Below are positions 1 to 7,855 of a stretch of DNA of 8,565 bases, in pieces. Source of the DNA: Candidatus Iainarchaeum sp. (lineage in GTDB: Archaea; Iainarchaeota; Iainarchaeia; Iainarchaeales; Iainarchaeaceae). The notes beneath the pieces were generated by a model that saw only the letters and a list, made by a program, of their open reading frames with translations, was not told the DNA's origin and did no database searches. Made by a program: the position numbers and the translations under genes. Numbering within the stretch: the first letter of the stretch is position 1; every line of letters starts with the position of its first letter. Location of the stretch: assembly GCA_013331625.1 (NCBI GenBank), contig DUGC01000041.1:5398-13962 (forward strand). The letters run 5' to 3'.

Positions 1-1441
1 AATTGCCTATTGAATGCGGAGTTGTGTGCTGCCTGCCCTTGTCCATGTGGAGCTTTCCCATGATTTTCTGCCTTGCCTTGCCTGTCTTTGCAAAAGTGAG
101 CCAGTTTATTTTCGGTGTCTGCCTTGATGAGGTTACCACCTCGACAACATCGCCATTCCTGATCTTGGTGTCAAGCGATACCATGATAGAGTTTATCTTT
201 GCCCCCATGCACTTGTCCCCGATGTCGGAGTGCACGGCATATGCAAAGTCTATTACCGTGGCCCCTTCAGGCAGCTCGATGAGTTCGCCTTTTGGGGTCA
301 GTGCAAATACTTCCTTGCCGAACATGTTGAGTTCTGTGTTGGTCCGCGCTGACCTTCCCCACTCGAGCACCTGCTTTATCCAGCCGATTTTCTTGTCATA
401 CCTGTGGTCGTTCTTTTCGCCCTTGTAGCGCCAGTGTGCGGCGATCCCAAGCTCGGCAAAGTCATTCATCTCTTTTGTCCTGATCTGGATCTCAAGGGGT
501 GTCTTTTCATCAGTGTAGACGCTTGTGTGCAGTGACCTGTAACCGTTGTCCTTGGGCTTTACTATATAATCGTCAAACTCCCCCGGGATCGGCTTCCACA
601 TGCTGTGCAATATTCCAAGGGCCTCGTAGCATTCCTTGACCGAATTTGTCACGACGCGCAGCGCTATGAGGTCATACACCTGCTCTATGCCTGCATTTTT
701 CCTCTTCATTTTTGAATATGTGCTGTATACTGTCTTTATCCTGCCGTTTATGCCTGCCCGGATGTCGTTTTTCTTGAGGTTTTCAAAGAGCAGGGCCTTG
801 GCTTTTTCTATGGCACTTGTTGTCTGCTTTGTGATCTGGGCCATCTGGGCAGAGATGTTCCTGTATTCTCCGGGATTTTTGTAATTGAATGCGAGATCGT
901 TCATTTCAGAGCTGATTGAATAAATGCCCAGCTTGTGGCACAGCGGCGCGTATACGTCCGTTATCTCTTCAATGAAGTTTTCCCTTTCATGTTCAGGGAC
1001 CATTTCTATCCTGCGCAGCTTGTCGAGCATTTCGCTGATCTGTAGCATCACAACCGGCGGGTTTGTTGTGAGCACTATATGGAGCTTTTTGCGCGACATT
1101 TCCTTTTCCTTGGAGTGGAATGTGAGCGCTTTTTCAAACCTGTCCTTGGAATCGATCAGGTCAAAGATTTCCTTGCGGAAACTGTCCTGGAGGGTTTTTG
1201 TGCTAACGCCGTGCTGCATTGCGTTGTGCAGCAGGCCTGCGACAACAACATTTCGCTCAAGGCCCAGGCGCAAAACTATTGTGGCAACCCCGATGTTGTG
1301 CAATATCCTCTTTTCCCAGCTCGGCCCCTCGTTGCGGTAGGCGGAAAGCATCAGCTCAATGGCATTTTGCGCCTCGGCTTCGTTTCCCGCGCTCTGGCCG
1401 AATTCCTGCAGGAATTCCTTTTTTTCCATTTCAAATTCCAT
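1..1441 (-). CDS. relA: RelA/SpoT homologue (long RSH), probable (p)ppGpp synthetase with degenerate hydrolase domain; 3' end cut by window edge
   Basis: Reading the minus strand from ATG 1441 gives 480 codons with no stop to the window edge, so the C-terminus is missing. Domains in order: an HD-like region (about 30-145), a (p)ppGpp synthetase domain (about 215-340), a TGS domain (about 373-436) and the start of a helical segment. The synthetase has R234/K236, D257 in YDLIALRV, the NGYRSLHT loop (299-306) and E317 in EIQIRT, all expected for pyrophosphate transfer from ATP to GTP/GDP. The sequence EFDD at 288-291 matches the EXDD signature of monofunctional RelA rather than the RXKD of bifunctional Rel. 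In the HD region H48 is kept, but the catalytic His-Asp is H72-N73, the following Glu-Asp is absent and the last Asp aligns with E137, so hydrolysis is probably lost (inference). An in-frame TGA lies just upstream of the start; Met5 at 1429 is an alternative start. Any ACT domain would lie outside the window. Confidence 0.93.
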   Translation of the reverse strand, partial: MEFEMEKKEFLQEFGQSAGNEAEAQNAIELMLSAYRNEGPSWEKRILHNIGVATIVLRLGLERNVVVAGLLHNAMQHGVSTKTLQDSFRKEIFDLIDSKDRFEKALTFHSKEKEMSRKKLHIVLTTNPPVVMLQISEMLDKLRRIEMVPEHERENFIEEITDVYAPLCHKLGIYSISSEMNDLAFNYKNPGEYRNISAQMAQITKQTTSAIEKAKALLFENLKKNDIRAGINGRIKTVYSTYSKMKRKNAGIEQVYDLIALRVVTNSVKECYEALGILHSMWKPIPGEFDDYIVKPKDNGYRSLHTSVYTDEKTPLEIQIRTKEMNDFAELGIAAHWRYKGEKNDHRYDKKIGWIKQVLEWGRSARTNTELNMFGKEVFALTPKGELIELPEGATVIDFAYAVHSDIGDKCMGAKINSIMVSLDTKIRNGDVVEVVTSSRQTPKINWLTFAKTGKARQKIMGKLHMDKGRQHTTPHSIGN

Positions 1442-1566
1442 TTTTCAGGCCTTCCATTTATATGGCGAAGGTGAAGTTTTTAACCGCTGCTAATCTGGCC
1501 CCTCTTATATAGCCCCTTCAAGGCCAATGATTTAAAACAGTTGTACCTTTCCATATTCTGGTGCAG
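1442..1566. promoter_or_regulatory. Divergent promoter region between the RelA-like gene and tpiA
   Basis: This 125-bp gap separates two divergent genes and holds several TATA-like boxes. For tpiA, TTTAAAA at 1531-1537 lies about 27 nt before 1561 and 33 nt before ATG 1567, which suits a leaderless or nearly leaderless archaeal transcript. For the minus-strand gene, TATAAAT at 1462-1456 is too close to ATG 1441 but about 30 nt from the in-frame ATG at 1429. GTTAAAAAC at 1484-1476 would give a short leader for 1441. TTATATA at 1505-1511 could serve either strand. The assignments rest on spacing only. Confidence 0.55.
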
Positions 1567-2265
1567 ATGCATTATTACCTTTTCGTGAACTTCAAGACTT
1601 ATGAGGAAGGCACTGGGGAGAAGGCATTAAGCCTTGCAAGGCTCATGGCTTCATTTAATACAGGTGAGGTGGATATCATCCCCGTATGCCAGGCCGCCGG
1701 CCTGCTTTTGATTTCCCAAAGCGTCCCCCTCAGGGTTTTTGCCCAGCATGCAGACCCCGTGGGTTTTGGAGCCAATACCGGGATGATATTGCCGGAATCA
1801 CTTAAAAGCGCGGGCGCATTTGGCACGATAATAAACCATGCCGAAAACAAGCGCGACAACGATTTTGTAAAAAAAGCCATTGGCCGCTGCCACGGGGCAG
1901 GCCTTAAAGTGATGGCGTGCGCTGAAAGCCTTGAGCGCGCAAGGCAGATTGCAAAATTTTCCCCGGATTTCCTTGCAATAGAGCCCCCCGAGCTTATCGG
2001 CGGGGATATTAGCGTGAGCACTGCAAACCCCGGGCTTATTTGCGATTCAGTGAAAGAAATCCGCAAAATCAACCCGCAGATTATAGTGATAACGGGCGCC
2101 GGCATCAAGAGCGCAGGTGATGTTGCAAAGGCAATTGAGCTTGGCACGAGCGGCGTGTTTGTCGCTTCGGGGATTGTTTGCGCCAAGGACAAGGAATATG
2201 CGCTGCAAACGCTCCTTTCAGGTTTTCCGGCAAATAAGCAGTCAAGGTCAAAGGCTGAGCCCTGA
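1567..2265 (+). CDS. tpiA: Triosephosphate isomerase, archaeal type
   Basis: The product (232 aa from ATG 1567) interconverts dihydroxyacetone phosphate and glyceraldehyde 3-phosphate in the cytoplasm. It has the short archaeal TIM-barrel layout rather than the roughly 250-residue bacterial one. N8 and K10 lie in the NFKTY motif, followed by AQH at 59-61, the catalytic His in INHAE (H91), the catalytic Glu in AIEPPELIG (E139) and the phosphate-binding TGAGI (177-181) and VASG segments. The position after the catalytic His is Ala92 where the family nearly always has Ser (NHSE), a notable substitution. A GTG two codons upstream (1561) is an alternative start; neither start has a clear Shine-Dalgarno, consistent with leaderless translation from the TATA-like box at 1531-1537. 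It is divergent from the RelA-like gene and convergent with the suf operon. Confidence 0.95.
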   Translation: MHYYLFVNFKTYEEGTGEKALSLARLMASFNTGEVDIIPVCQAAGLLLISQSVPLRVFAQHADPVGFGANTGMILPESLKSAGAFGTIINHAENKRDNDFVKKAIGRCHGAGLKVMACAESLERARQIAKFSPDFLAIEPPELIGGDISVSTANPGLICDSVKEIRKINPQIIVITGAGIKSAGDVAKAIELGTSGVFVASGIVCAKDKEYALQTLLSGFPANKQSRSKAEP

Positions 2266-2323
2266 TTGCGGATTTATAGCAGTCCACGAAAGTCTTTCGG
2301 TTTAATTTCGCGTCCTGCTATCC

Positions 2324-2364
2324 ATCAAACCGCCGCAATTGCCGAAAAACTTTGGCGGTTTGAT
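2324..2364. repeat. Inverted repeat in the tpiA / suf convergent junction
   Basis: An 11-bp perfect inverted repeat has arms 2324-2334 (ATCAAACCGCC) and 2354-2364 (GGCGGTTTGAT) around a 19-nt loop that contains the 8-bp palindrome GCAATTGC (2335-2342). A second small palindrome, CGAAAG-T-CTTTCG, lies at 2287-2299. The position between two convergent stop codons suggests transcription termination or transcript-end protection for tpiA, but no T-run follows on the plus strand, so the role is uncertain. Confidence 0.5.
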
Positions 2365-2365
2365 A

Positions 2366-2391
2366 TAATAAAAAATGTGCCCCTTTTGGGG
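2366..2391 (-). terminator. Hairpin plus T-tract terminator of the suf operon
   Basis: Directly after the scaffold gene's TAA (2394-2392) the minus strand reads CCCC-AAAA-GGGG (2391-2380), then CACA, then TTTTTT (2375-2370) and more A/T. A short GC hairpin followed by a U-run would act as an intrinsic terminator; archaeal RNA polymerase mainly needs the U-run. Confidence 0.6.
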
Positions 2392-2802
2392 TTATACTAC
2401 AATTCCCTTAACGCTCGTCTTCTTTTTCCTGTTCTTTTCATATCGTGCAATCCCTTCCTGAAGGACCAAGAGGCCGAGCAGGGCGCATTTCTGGCGCGTC
2501 TGGATGATGTTTCCAAGCTGCTCAAATAGCTGCTGTGCATTTATTTTTGCCGCGCTCTTCACGCTTTTTCCCTTCACCATTTCCGAGAGCAGCGCTTGTG
2601 ATGCAATGCTGATTGCGCAGCCGCTTGAAAAGAATTTAATGTCTGCAACTTTTCCATCCCTGATTTTGAGCGTGAATGTGACATGGTCGCCGCAAACAGG
2701 GTTGCCGCCCCCCGCTTCAAGCGAGTAATTTTCTATCCTGCCCTTGTTTGGGGGGTTTTTGTACAGGTCAAGTATTATCTCGCTGTATAACTCTCTTTCC
2801 AT
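2392..2802 (-). CDS. sufU: U-type Fe-S cluster scaffold / sulfur acceptor (SufU-like)
   Basis: This 136-residue protein belongs to the IscU/SufU family, which accepts sulfur from the cysteine desulfurase and, in IscU, holds the nascent cluster. All ligand residues are present: C37 and D39 in NPVCGD, C62 in SGCAIS and C106 in RQKCALL. The N-terminal segment (LYSEIILDLYKNPPNKG) is SufU-like, yet the 44-residue interval between the second and third Cys equals that of IscU and lacks the roughly 20-residue insert of Bacillus-type SufU. The LPPVK chaperone motif of IscU is also absent. The last gene of the suf operon, it starts 2 nt after the sufS stop at ATG 2802, with GGTG about 9 nt upstream as a possible ribosome site; an in-frame TTG at 2808 is an alternative. 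Whether it acts as a scaffold or only as a SufS partner cannot be decided from sequence. Confidence 0.92.
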   Translation of the reverse strand: MERELYSEIILDLYKNPPNKGRIENYSLEAGGGNPVCGDHVTFTLKIRDGKVADIKFFSSGCAISIASQALLSEMVKGKSVKSAAKINAQQLFEQLGNIIQTRQKCALLGLLVLQEGIARYEKNRKKKTSVKGIVV

Positions 2803-2804
2803 TC

Positions 2805-4016
2805 TCAAACACCAAACACTTTTTTCGCGTCCCCTATTGCAATGGCGAGTGCATCAATGTCCCGCTTTGTGTTGTAGATGTAAAATGATGCCCTGCACAC
2901 TCCCCCGATGCCCATTTCATGCATGAGGGGCTGCGCGCAGTGGTTTCCTGCGCGGATTATGATCCCGTGCCTGTCAAGCATTTCGGAAACATCATGGGCG
3001 TGCATGCCCTCTATATTGAATGGGACAACCCCGACCCTAGGCCCTTTTGCAGGGCCGTAAATTTTCACGTTTTCAATTTCCCCGATCCTTTTGAGCGCGT
3101 ATTTGAGCAGTTCCTTTTCATGCCCCTCCACATTTTCCATGCCTGTTTTTTCAAGGTATTCAATTGCAGCCCCAAAACCTGCAGCTCCCGCAATATTGGG
3201 GGTTCCGGCTTCAAATTTCCATGGCAAAACGTTCCACTCAGCGCCCTGCAGGGTAACTGAGGATATCATGTCGCCCCCCGTAAGGAACGGATCCATTTCC
3301 TCAAGCAGCCCCTCCCTTCCATGCAAAACCCCGATCCCTGTGGGCCCGAGCATTTTGTGGGCTGAAAACGCCAGAAAGTCGCAGCCGATCCTTTTCACGT
3401 CAATAGCAATGTGCGGCACTGCCTGCGCCGCATCAATGACTGAGCAGGCATTGCAGTCCTTTGCGATCTTTGCAATTTCCTTTGCAGGGTTTACTGTGCC
3501 CAATATGTTTGATGCGCCCGTGGCTGCGATTATTTTTGTCCTGCGGCCCGCTTTTGAAGCAAGGCCATCCATGTCAAGCCTTCCGTCAATTGTGATATCG
3601 GCGAATTTTATCACGGCCCCTTTCCTTTTTGCAAGCTGCTGCCAGGGGACGAGATTTGCATGGTGCTCCATTTTCGTGAGGAGTATTTCATCGCCGGATT
3701 TTAATTTTTCCCCAAGGGAGTATGCAAGCAGGTTGAGTGATTCAGTGGTATTTTTGGTGAATATTATTTCCTGCATTCCTTTGGCATTTATGAACTTTGC
3801 GGTTTTTGAGTGCGCCTGCTCATAGATTTCCGTGGCCATGCGGCTCAGTGTGTTCATGCCGCGGTGGACATTCGCATTGCTTTTCGTATAAAATTCCATT
3901 TCGGCCTCAATTACGGATAATGGCTTTTGCGCAGTGGCTGCGCTATCGAGGTAGACCAGCCTTTTGCCGTTGATCTTTCTGGAGAGGATGGGGAAATCCC
4001 TTGCTGCCGTTTTCAT
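2805..4016 (-). CDS. sufS: Cysteine desulfurase SufS (group II, PLP-dependent)
   Basis: The enzyme takes sulfur from L-cysteine, giving alanine and an enzyme persulfide that feeds Fe-S cluster assembly. The 403-residue product (from ATG 4016) matches SufS over its full length. It opens with ARDFPILSRKINGKRLVYLD, has EHHANLVPW with the PLP-stacking His (H118), the Schiff-base lysine in FSAHKMLGPTG (K221) and the catalytic cysteine in RAGNHCAQPLM (C360). The short loop before this Cys is typical of group II enzymes, which need a partner such as SufU or SufE. It follows sufD after a short gap and is almost joined to the scaffold gene, which is the natural sulfur acceptor. An in-frame GTG at 4025 is another possible start, but AGGT lies only 2 nt before it and about 11 nt before ATG 4016, so the ATG is preferred. 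Confidence 0.96.
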   Translation of the reverse strand: MKTAARDFPILSRKINGKRLVYLDSAATAQKPLSVIEAEMEFYTKSNANVHRGMNTLSRMATEIYEQAHSKTAKFINAKGMQEIIFTKNTTESLNLLAYSLGEKLKSGDEILLTKMEHHANLVPWQQLAKRKGAVIKFADITIDGRLDMDGLASKAGRRTKIIAATGASNILGTVNPAKEIAKIAKDCNACSVIDAAQAVPHIAIDVKRIGCDFLAFSAHKMLGPTGIGVLHGREGLLEEMDPFLTGGDMISSVTLQGAEWNVLPWKFEAGTPNIAGAAGFGAAIEYLEKTGMENVEGHEKELLKYALKRIGEIENVKIYGPAKGPRVGVVPFNIEGMHAHDVSEMLDRHGIIIRAGNHCAQPLMHEMGIGGVCRASFYIYNTKRDIDALAIAIGDAKKVFGV

Positions 4017-4045
4017 CTTCAACACATACCTTTTGGCCCGTGCCG

Positions 4046-5164
4046 CTATAAAGCTTTTTCTATTTCGCCCCCTATTTCCCCCCTTACTGCCTGCGGGAGC
4101 ATATAGGATACGCTTTGCAAAAAGCCCTTTGCAACCATTTCCCTCGCGCTCTCCTTTTTGATGCCGCGCGAGCAGAGGTAAAAGAGCTCATCATCGTCAA
4201 TGTGGGCCACGGTCGCAGAGTGCGTTGCCTTCACGTCGTCAGTTTTGATCTCAAGGCTTGGTATCTGGTTGCTCGATGCCTTTTCGCCAAGGATCATGCT
4301 GTGGCACTCAAGGAGGGCATTGGCGCCGGTTGCGCCTTCCTCTATCCTGATCATTGCGTCAAACACGTTCCTGCTCTCGCCATCGAGCACGGATTTGAAG
4401 ATGCAGTGGCTCTCAGTTGCCCTCTGCCTGTGCACTGATGAGTAATTGATGTCAAAGTGCTGGGTTTCCCCTGAATAGAGGAGGCTGTATTCGCGCGCGC
4501 TTGCGCCATCCCCGTTGAGGATATTTGCCACCCTTGCCCTTGCAGTTTTTGGCCCGAACCAGCAGTTATTGTTGGTGAGTTTTCCGCGCCCTTCAACGAT
4601 GCACTGCTGGCTGGCGATGAGGCTGCCGCTTTCCGAGTGGATCGTGCATATGGTGGCGTTTGCCCCTTCCTTTAGGTAAATTGTCTGGGAGTGCAGAACT
4701 GTACCGCTGCCGTGCATTTTATTCACTATGCAGCACTCGACGCCCTCCTCGATTATGATGATTGATTTTTGCAACGCCCCTTCCTCAAGTTTTGTTTCCA
4801 TGGCTATTTTCTTTTTGTGCGCCTTCCTGCCAACTATGATTACGTGCCCTGAATTGAAGTTTGAATTGACATATGCCTCGAACTGGTCTGCGGCCACTTC
4901 CTCTTTTGAAAGGATTTGCGCGATCTGTGCGGGCATCTTTTCAACCGCATCATTGAGCCCCATGACTTCAACTCCCTGCATGTCGATTCGGGGGATTGCC
5001 GCCCCTTTTACTGGCTTTGTGAGCAGGGATTCGAGCTGCGTGATGCTGCTGTACTTGCTTTTTTTCACAGGTTTTGCCTCAAATACCTGCTGGTTGTTTT
5101 CGCGGTATTTTGCAAGCCAGTCCGGCTTCATGGCTGTATCCAAAGCGATAGCACCTCTCACCAT
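4046..5164 (-). CDS. sufD: Fe-S cluster assembly protein SufD
   Basis: SufD pairs with SufB through a right-handed beta-helix core and binds SufC to form the SufBC2D assembly complex in the cytoplasm. The product (372 aa from ATG 5164) has the SufD N-terminal helical start with PDWLAKYREN, a central beta-helix region rich in Gly and short hydrophobic strands, and the conserved C-terminal family block EIKTDDVKATHSATVAHID followed by LFYLCSRGI. H315 in THSATV corresponds to the SufD histidine (H360 in E. coli) implicated at the SufB-SufD interface. It lacks the Cys that SufB carries at the matching site, which separates it from the sufB gene next door. ATG 5164 lies 5 nt after the sufB stop and has GGGTGAG 4 nt upstream, overlapping that stop. 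A GTG at 5173 (GTGA overlap) and an ATG at 5131 are alternatives. Confidence 0.94.
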   Translation of the reverse strand: MVRGAIALDTAMKPDWLAKYRENNQQVFEAKPVKKSKYSSITQLESLLTKPVKGAAIPRIDMQGVEVMGLNDAVEKMPAQIAQILSKEEVAADQFEAYVNSNFNSGHVIIVGRKAHKKKIAMETKLEEGALQKSIIIIEEGVECCIVNKMHGSGTVLHSQTIYLKEGANATICTIHSESGSLIASQQCIVEGRGKLTNNNCWFGPKTARARVANILNGDGASAREYSLLYSGETQHFDINYSSVHRQRATESHCIFKSVLDGESRNVFDAMIRIEEGATGANALLECHSMILGEKASSNQIPSLEIKTDDVKATHSATVAHIDDDELFYLCSRGIKKESAREMVAKGFLQSVSYMLPQAVRGEIGGEIEKAL

Positions 5165-5169
5165 AAGGC

Positions 5170-6578
<1,409 letters not shown>

Positions 6579-6582
<4 letters not shown>

Positions 6583-7334
6583 TTTCCCGCCTTCTGCACT
6601 ATCGCCCGATAGCCGGTTTTTTCGACTTTTTCGGCAAGCTCTGCCCTGCCTTCCTTCACGATCCTTCCGTCATGCATGATATGCACGAAATTTGGCTTAA
6701 GGTGGCCCAGAATGCGGTTGTAGTGCGTGATCACGAGCGCGCTGAAATTTTCTGACCTCATCTTGCCCACGGCACTGCACACAAACTTGAGCGAATCAAT
6801 GTCCAGGCCTGAATCCGTTTCATCAAGCACTGCCATCTGCGGCTTTAGCACCATCATCTGCAATATTTCCGCCCTCTTTTTCTCCCCGCCTGAAAATCCC
6901 ACATTGAGCTCGCGCTCAATGAAATCTTGGGGCAGATGCAGCTGCTCTGCAGCCTCATTCATTTTATCCCGAAGTGCGACAACGCCGGTCACTTCAAGCG
7001 GGTGCTGCGCCCTGTATGCTGCCAGCAAAAATTTGCTCAATGATAGGCCTGCTATCTCAAACGGGTACTGGAATGAGAGGAACATGCCAAGGTTTGCCCT
7101 CTGCGCGCTATCAAGCGAGAGGATGCTCTTGCCCCGAAATCTGATGTCCCCTTTTGTTATTTTGTATTTGGGGCTGCCAAATATTATATTTGAAAGGGTG
7201 CTCTTGCCCGAGCCGTTTGGCCCCATGAGCGCGTGTATTTCCCCCCGCCCGACCGAAAGGTTTACCCCTTTGAGTATCTCCTTGCCCTCAGTTTCTGCGT
7301 GCAGGTTTTTTATCTCAAGCAGTGCATTTGCCAC
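6579..7334 (-). CDS. sufC: Fe-S assembly ATPase SufC (ABC-type)
   Basis: SufC is the soluble ABC-family ATPase that drives conformational change in the SufB-SufD pair during cluster assembly. The 251-residue product shows the Walker A motif GPNGSGKST (38-46), the Q-loop glutamine Q89 in LSFQYP, the ABC signature FSGGEKKR (147-154), Walker B MAVLDE (167-172) followed by TDSGLD, and the H-loop H204 in VITHYN. The sequences FQYPFEIAG and GEKKRAEILQM are characteristic of SufC among ABC proteins. Translation starts at GTG 7334, supported by a strong AAGGAGG 7 nt upstream and by the lack of an in-frame ATG nearby. It follows the HTH regulator gene by 12 nt and overlaps sufB by 4 nt. Confidence 0.97.
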
Positions 7335-7341
7335 GAATGTG

Positions 7342-7348
7342 CCTCCTT
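7342..7348 (-). promoter_or_regulatory. Shine-Dalgarno of sufC, fixes its GTG start
   Basis: The minus strand reads AAGGAGG at 7348-7342, 7 nt before GTG 7334. It overlaps the TAA of the upstream regulator gene (7349-7347), so ribosomes ending on the regulator would be placed to start sufC. Confidence 0.75.
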
Positions 7349-7685
7349 AGATGTTGGCTGGCGCCTGTATATTGTTTTGGGCCAGTATTTCCCCTGATGC
7401 ATCAAATTCCCTGCACACGACGCACATCTTGTCAAACCCTTTCTCAGATTGCATCAGCATGTCTGCCATTGTACGGATTTTTCCAAGGTCGTGGTCATTG
7501 AACTGGTGGTTTCCGCCGCGCTTGCGCTTTAGGTACTGGCACACCGCTGCTTCAGTAAGCCCGAGCTTTCCCGCAACGACTTTGCGCGAGATCTTTTTCG
7601 TGTTTATGAGGTATGTTGCTATTTCTCTGCGTACTGCCGGCAATACGTGCCAGCTTATTATTTCACATGGGAATGTTAGTGGCAT
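7347..7685 (-). CDS. Cysteine-containing XRE-type HTH regulator (COG2522-like), first gene of the suf operon
   Basis: This 112-residue protein resembles the archaeal COG2522-type predicted regulators, which start with a Pro-Cys-Glu segment followed by LPAxR. Here FPCEII is at 5-10 and VLPAVRREIATYLI at 14-27. A helix-turn-helix spans about 32-57 (GKLGLTEAAVCQYLKRKRGG), with C49 in the predicted recognition helix. A C-terminal CVVC (C88-C91) follows a variable linker. C7 plus the CxxC could bind a metal or an Fe-S cluster; that is inference. There is no ligand domain, membrane segment or enzyme motif. ATG 7685 has GGGAGGT 8 nt upstream, a good Shine-Dalgarno. The gene leads the suf operon with only 12 nt before sufC, a position like that of sufR in cyanobacteria and actinobacteria, although SufR is of a different family. 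It probably controls its own operon; the ligand is unknown. Confidence 0.85.
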   Translation of the reverse strand: MPLTFPCEIISWHVLPAVRREIATYLINTKKISRKVVAGKLGLTEAAVCQYLKRKRGGNHQFNDHDLGKIRTMADMLMQSEKGFDKMCVVCREFDASGEILAQNNIQAPANI

Positions 7686-7693
7686 AGAATAGT

Positions 7694-7700
7694 ACCTCCC
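7694..7700 (-). promoter_or_regulatory. Shine-Dalgarno of the suf regulator gene
   Basis: The minus strand reads GGGAGGT at 7700-7694, 8 nt before ATG 7685. It marks this operon as led (with a 5' leader), unlike the neighbouring plus-strand gene, which lacks such a site. Confidence 0.65.
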
Positions 7701-7718
7701 TTCAAAATGCCTAACATA

Positions 7719-7732
7719 TTAACAATCGTTAA
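7719..7732. promoter_or_regulatory. Candidate operator: TTAAC-N4-GTTAA inverted repeat
   Basis: TTAAC (7719-7723) and GTTAA (7728-7732) form an inverted repeat around AATC, about 34 nt upstream of the regulator's start codon. A further TAACA unit at 7712-7716 lies 8 bp from the TAACA at 7720-7724, giving three related half-sites in 21 bp. The location just below the likely promoter of the suf operon suits an autoregulatory binding site. The local AT-richness makes chance similarity possible. Confidence 0.4.
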
Positions 7733-7763
7733 ATCCTTTTTTAATTGTATTGGTATTAAGCTG

Positions 7764-7773
7764 CTTATATAAG
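7764..7773 (-). promoter_or_regulatory. TATA box likely serving the suf operon
   Basis: CTTATATAAG is a perfect 10-bp palindrome centred about 83 nt from the regulator's ATG. A start about 27 nt downstream on the minus strand would fall near 7742 and give a leader of about 56 nt containing the TTAAC repeat and the Shine-Dalgarno. An alternative TATA-like TTAAAAAA lies near 7743-7736. Confidence 0.5.
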
Positions 7774-7823
7774 GGTTGAACCTCTTTTATTGTAATATTG
7801 GGCAAAAGCCTCTCAGCGCAGGG

Positions 7824-7833
7824 ATATTTTAAA
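7824..7833 (+). promoter_or_regulatory. TATA box of the DsbA-like gene (leaderless)
   Basis: ATATTTTAAA at 7824-7833 is centred about 27 nt before ATG 7856, the usual archaeal distance from TATA box to transcription start. No Shine-Dalgarno is seen before the ATG, so the transcript probably begins at or next to the start codon. Confidence 0.55.
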
Positions 7834-7855
7834 GTCTTTTGTCGTAAATTTTATT

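Noticed and set aside
3..1512. Several plus-strand open frames over the first 1.5 kb
   Set aside because: All lie opposite the RelA-like gene, which reads without interruption on the minus strand through three recognisable domains.
1599..2192. Minus-strand open frame (197 codons) opposite tpiA
   Set aside because: Antisense shadow of tpiA, whose active-site motifs are intact; no independent coding signal.
3091..3825. Long plus-strand open frame (244 codons) opposite sufS
   Set aside because: It lies wholly inside sufS on the other strand, matches no family, and sufS has every catalytic residue.
6727..7350. Plus-strand open frame (207 codons) opposite sufC
   Set aside because: Antisense shadow of a clearly identified ABC ATPase; composition is Ser/Pro-rich without a recognisable domain.
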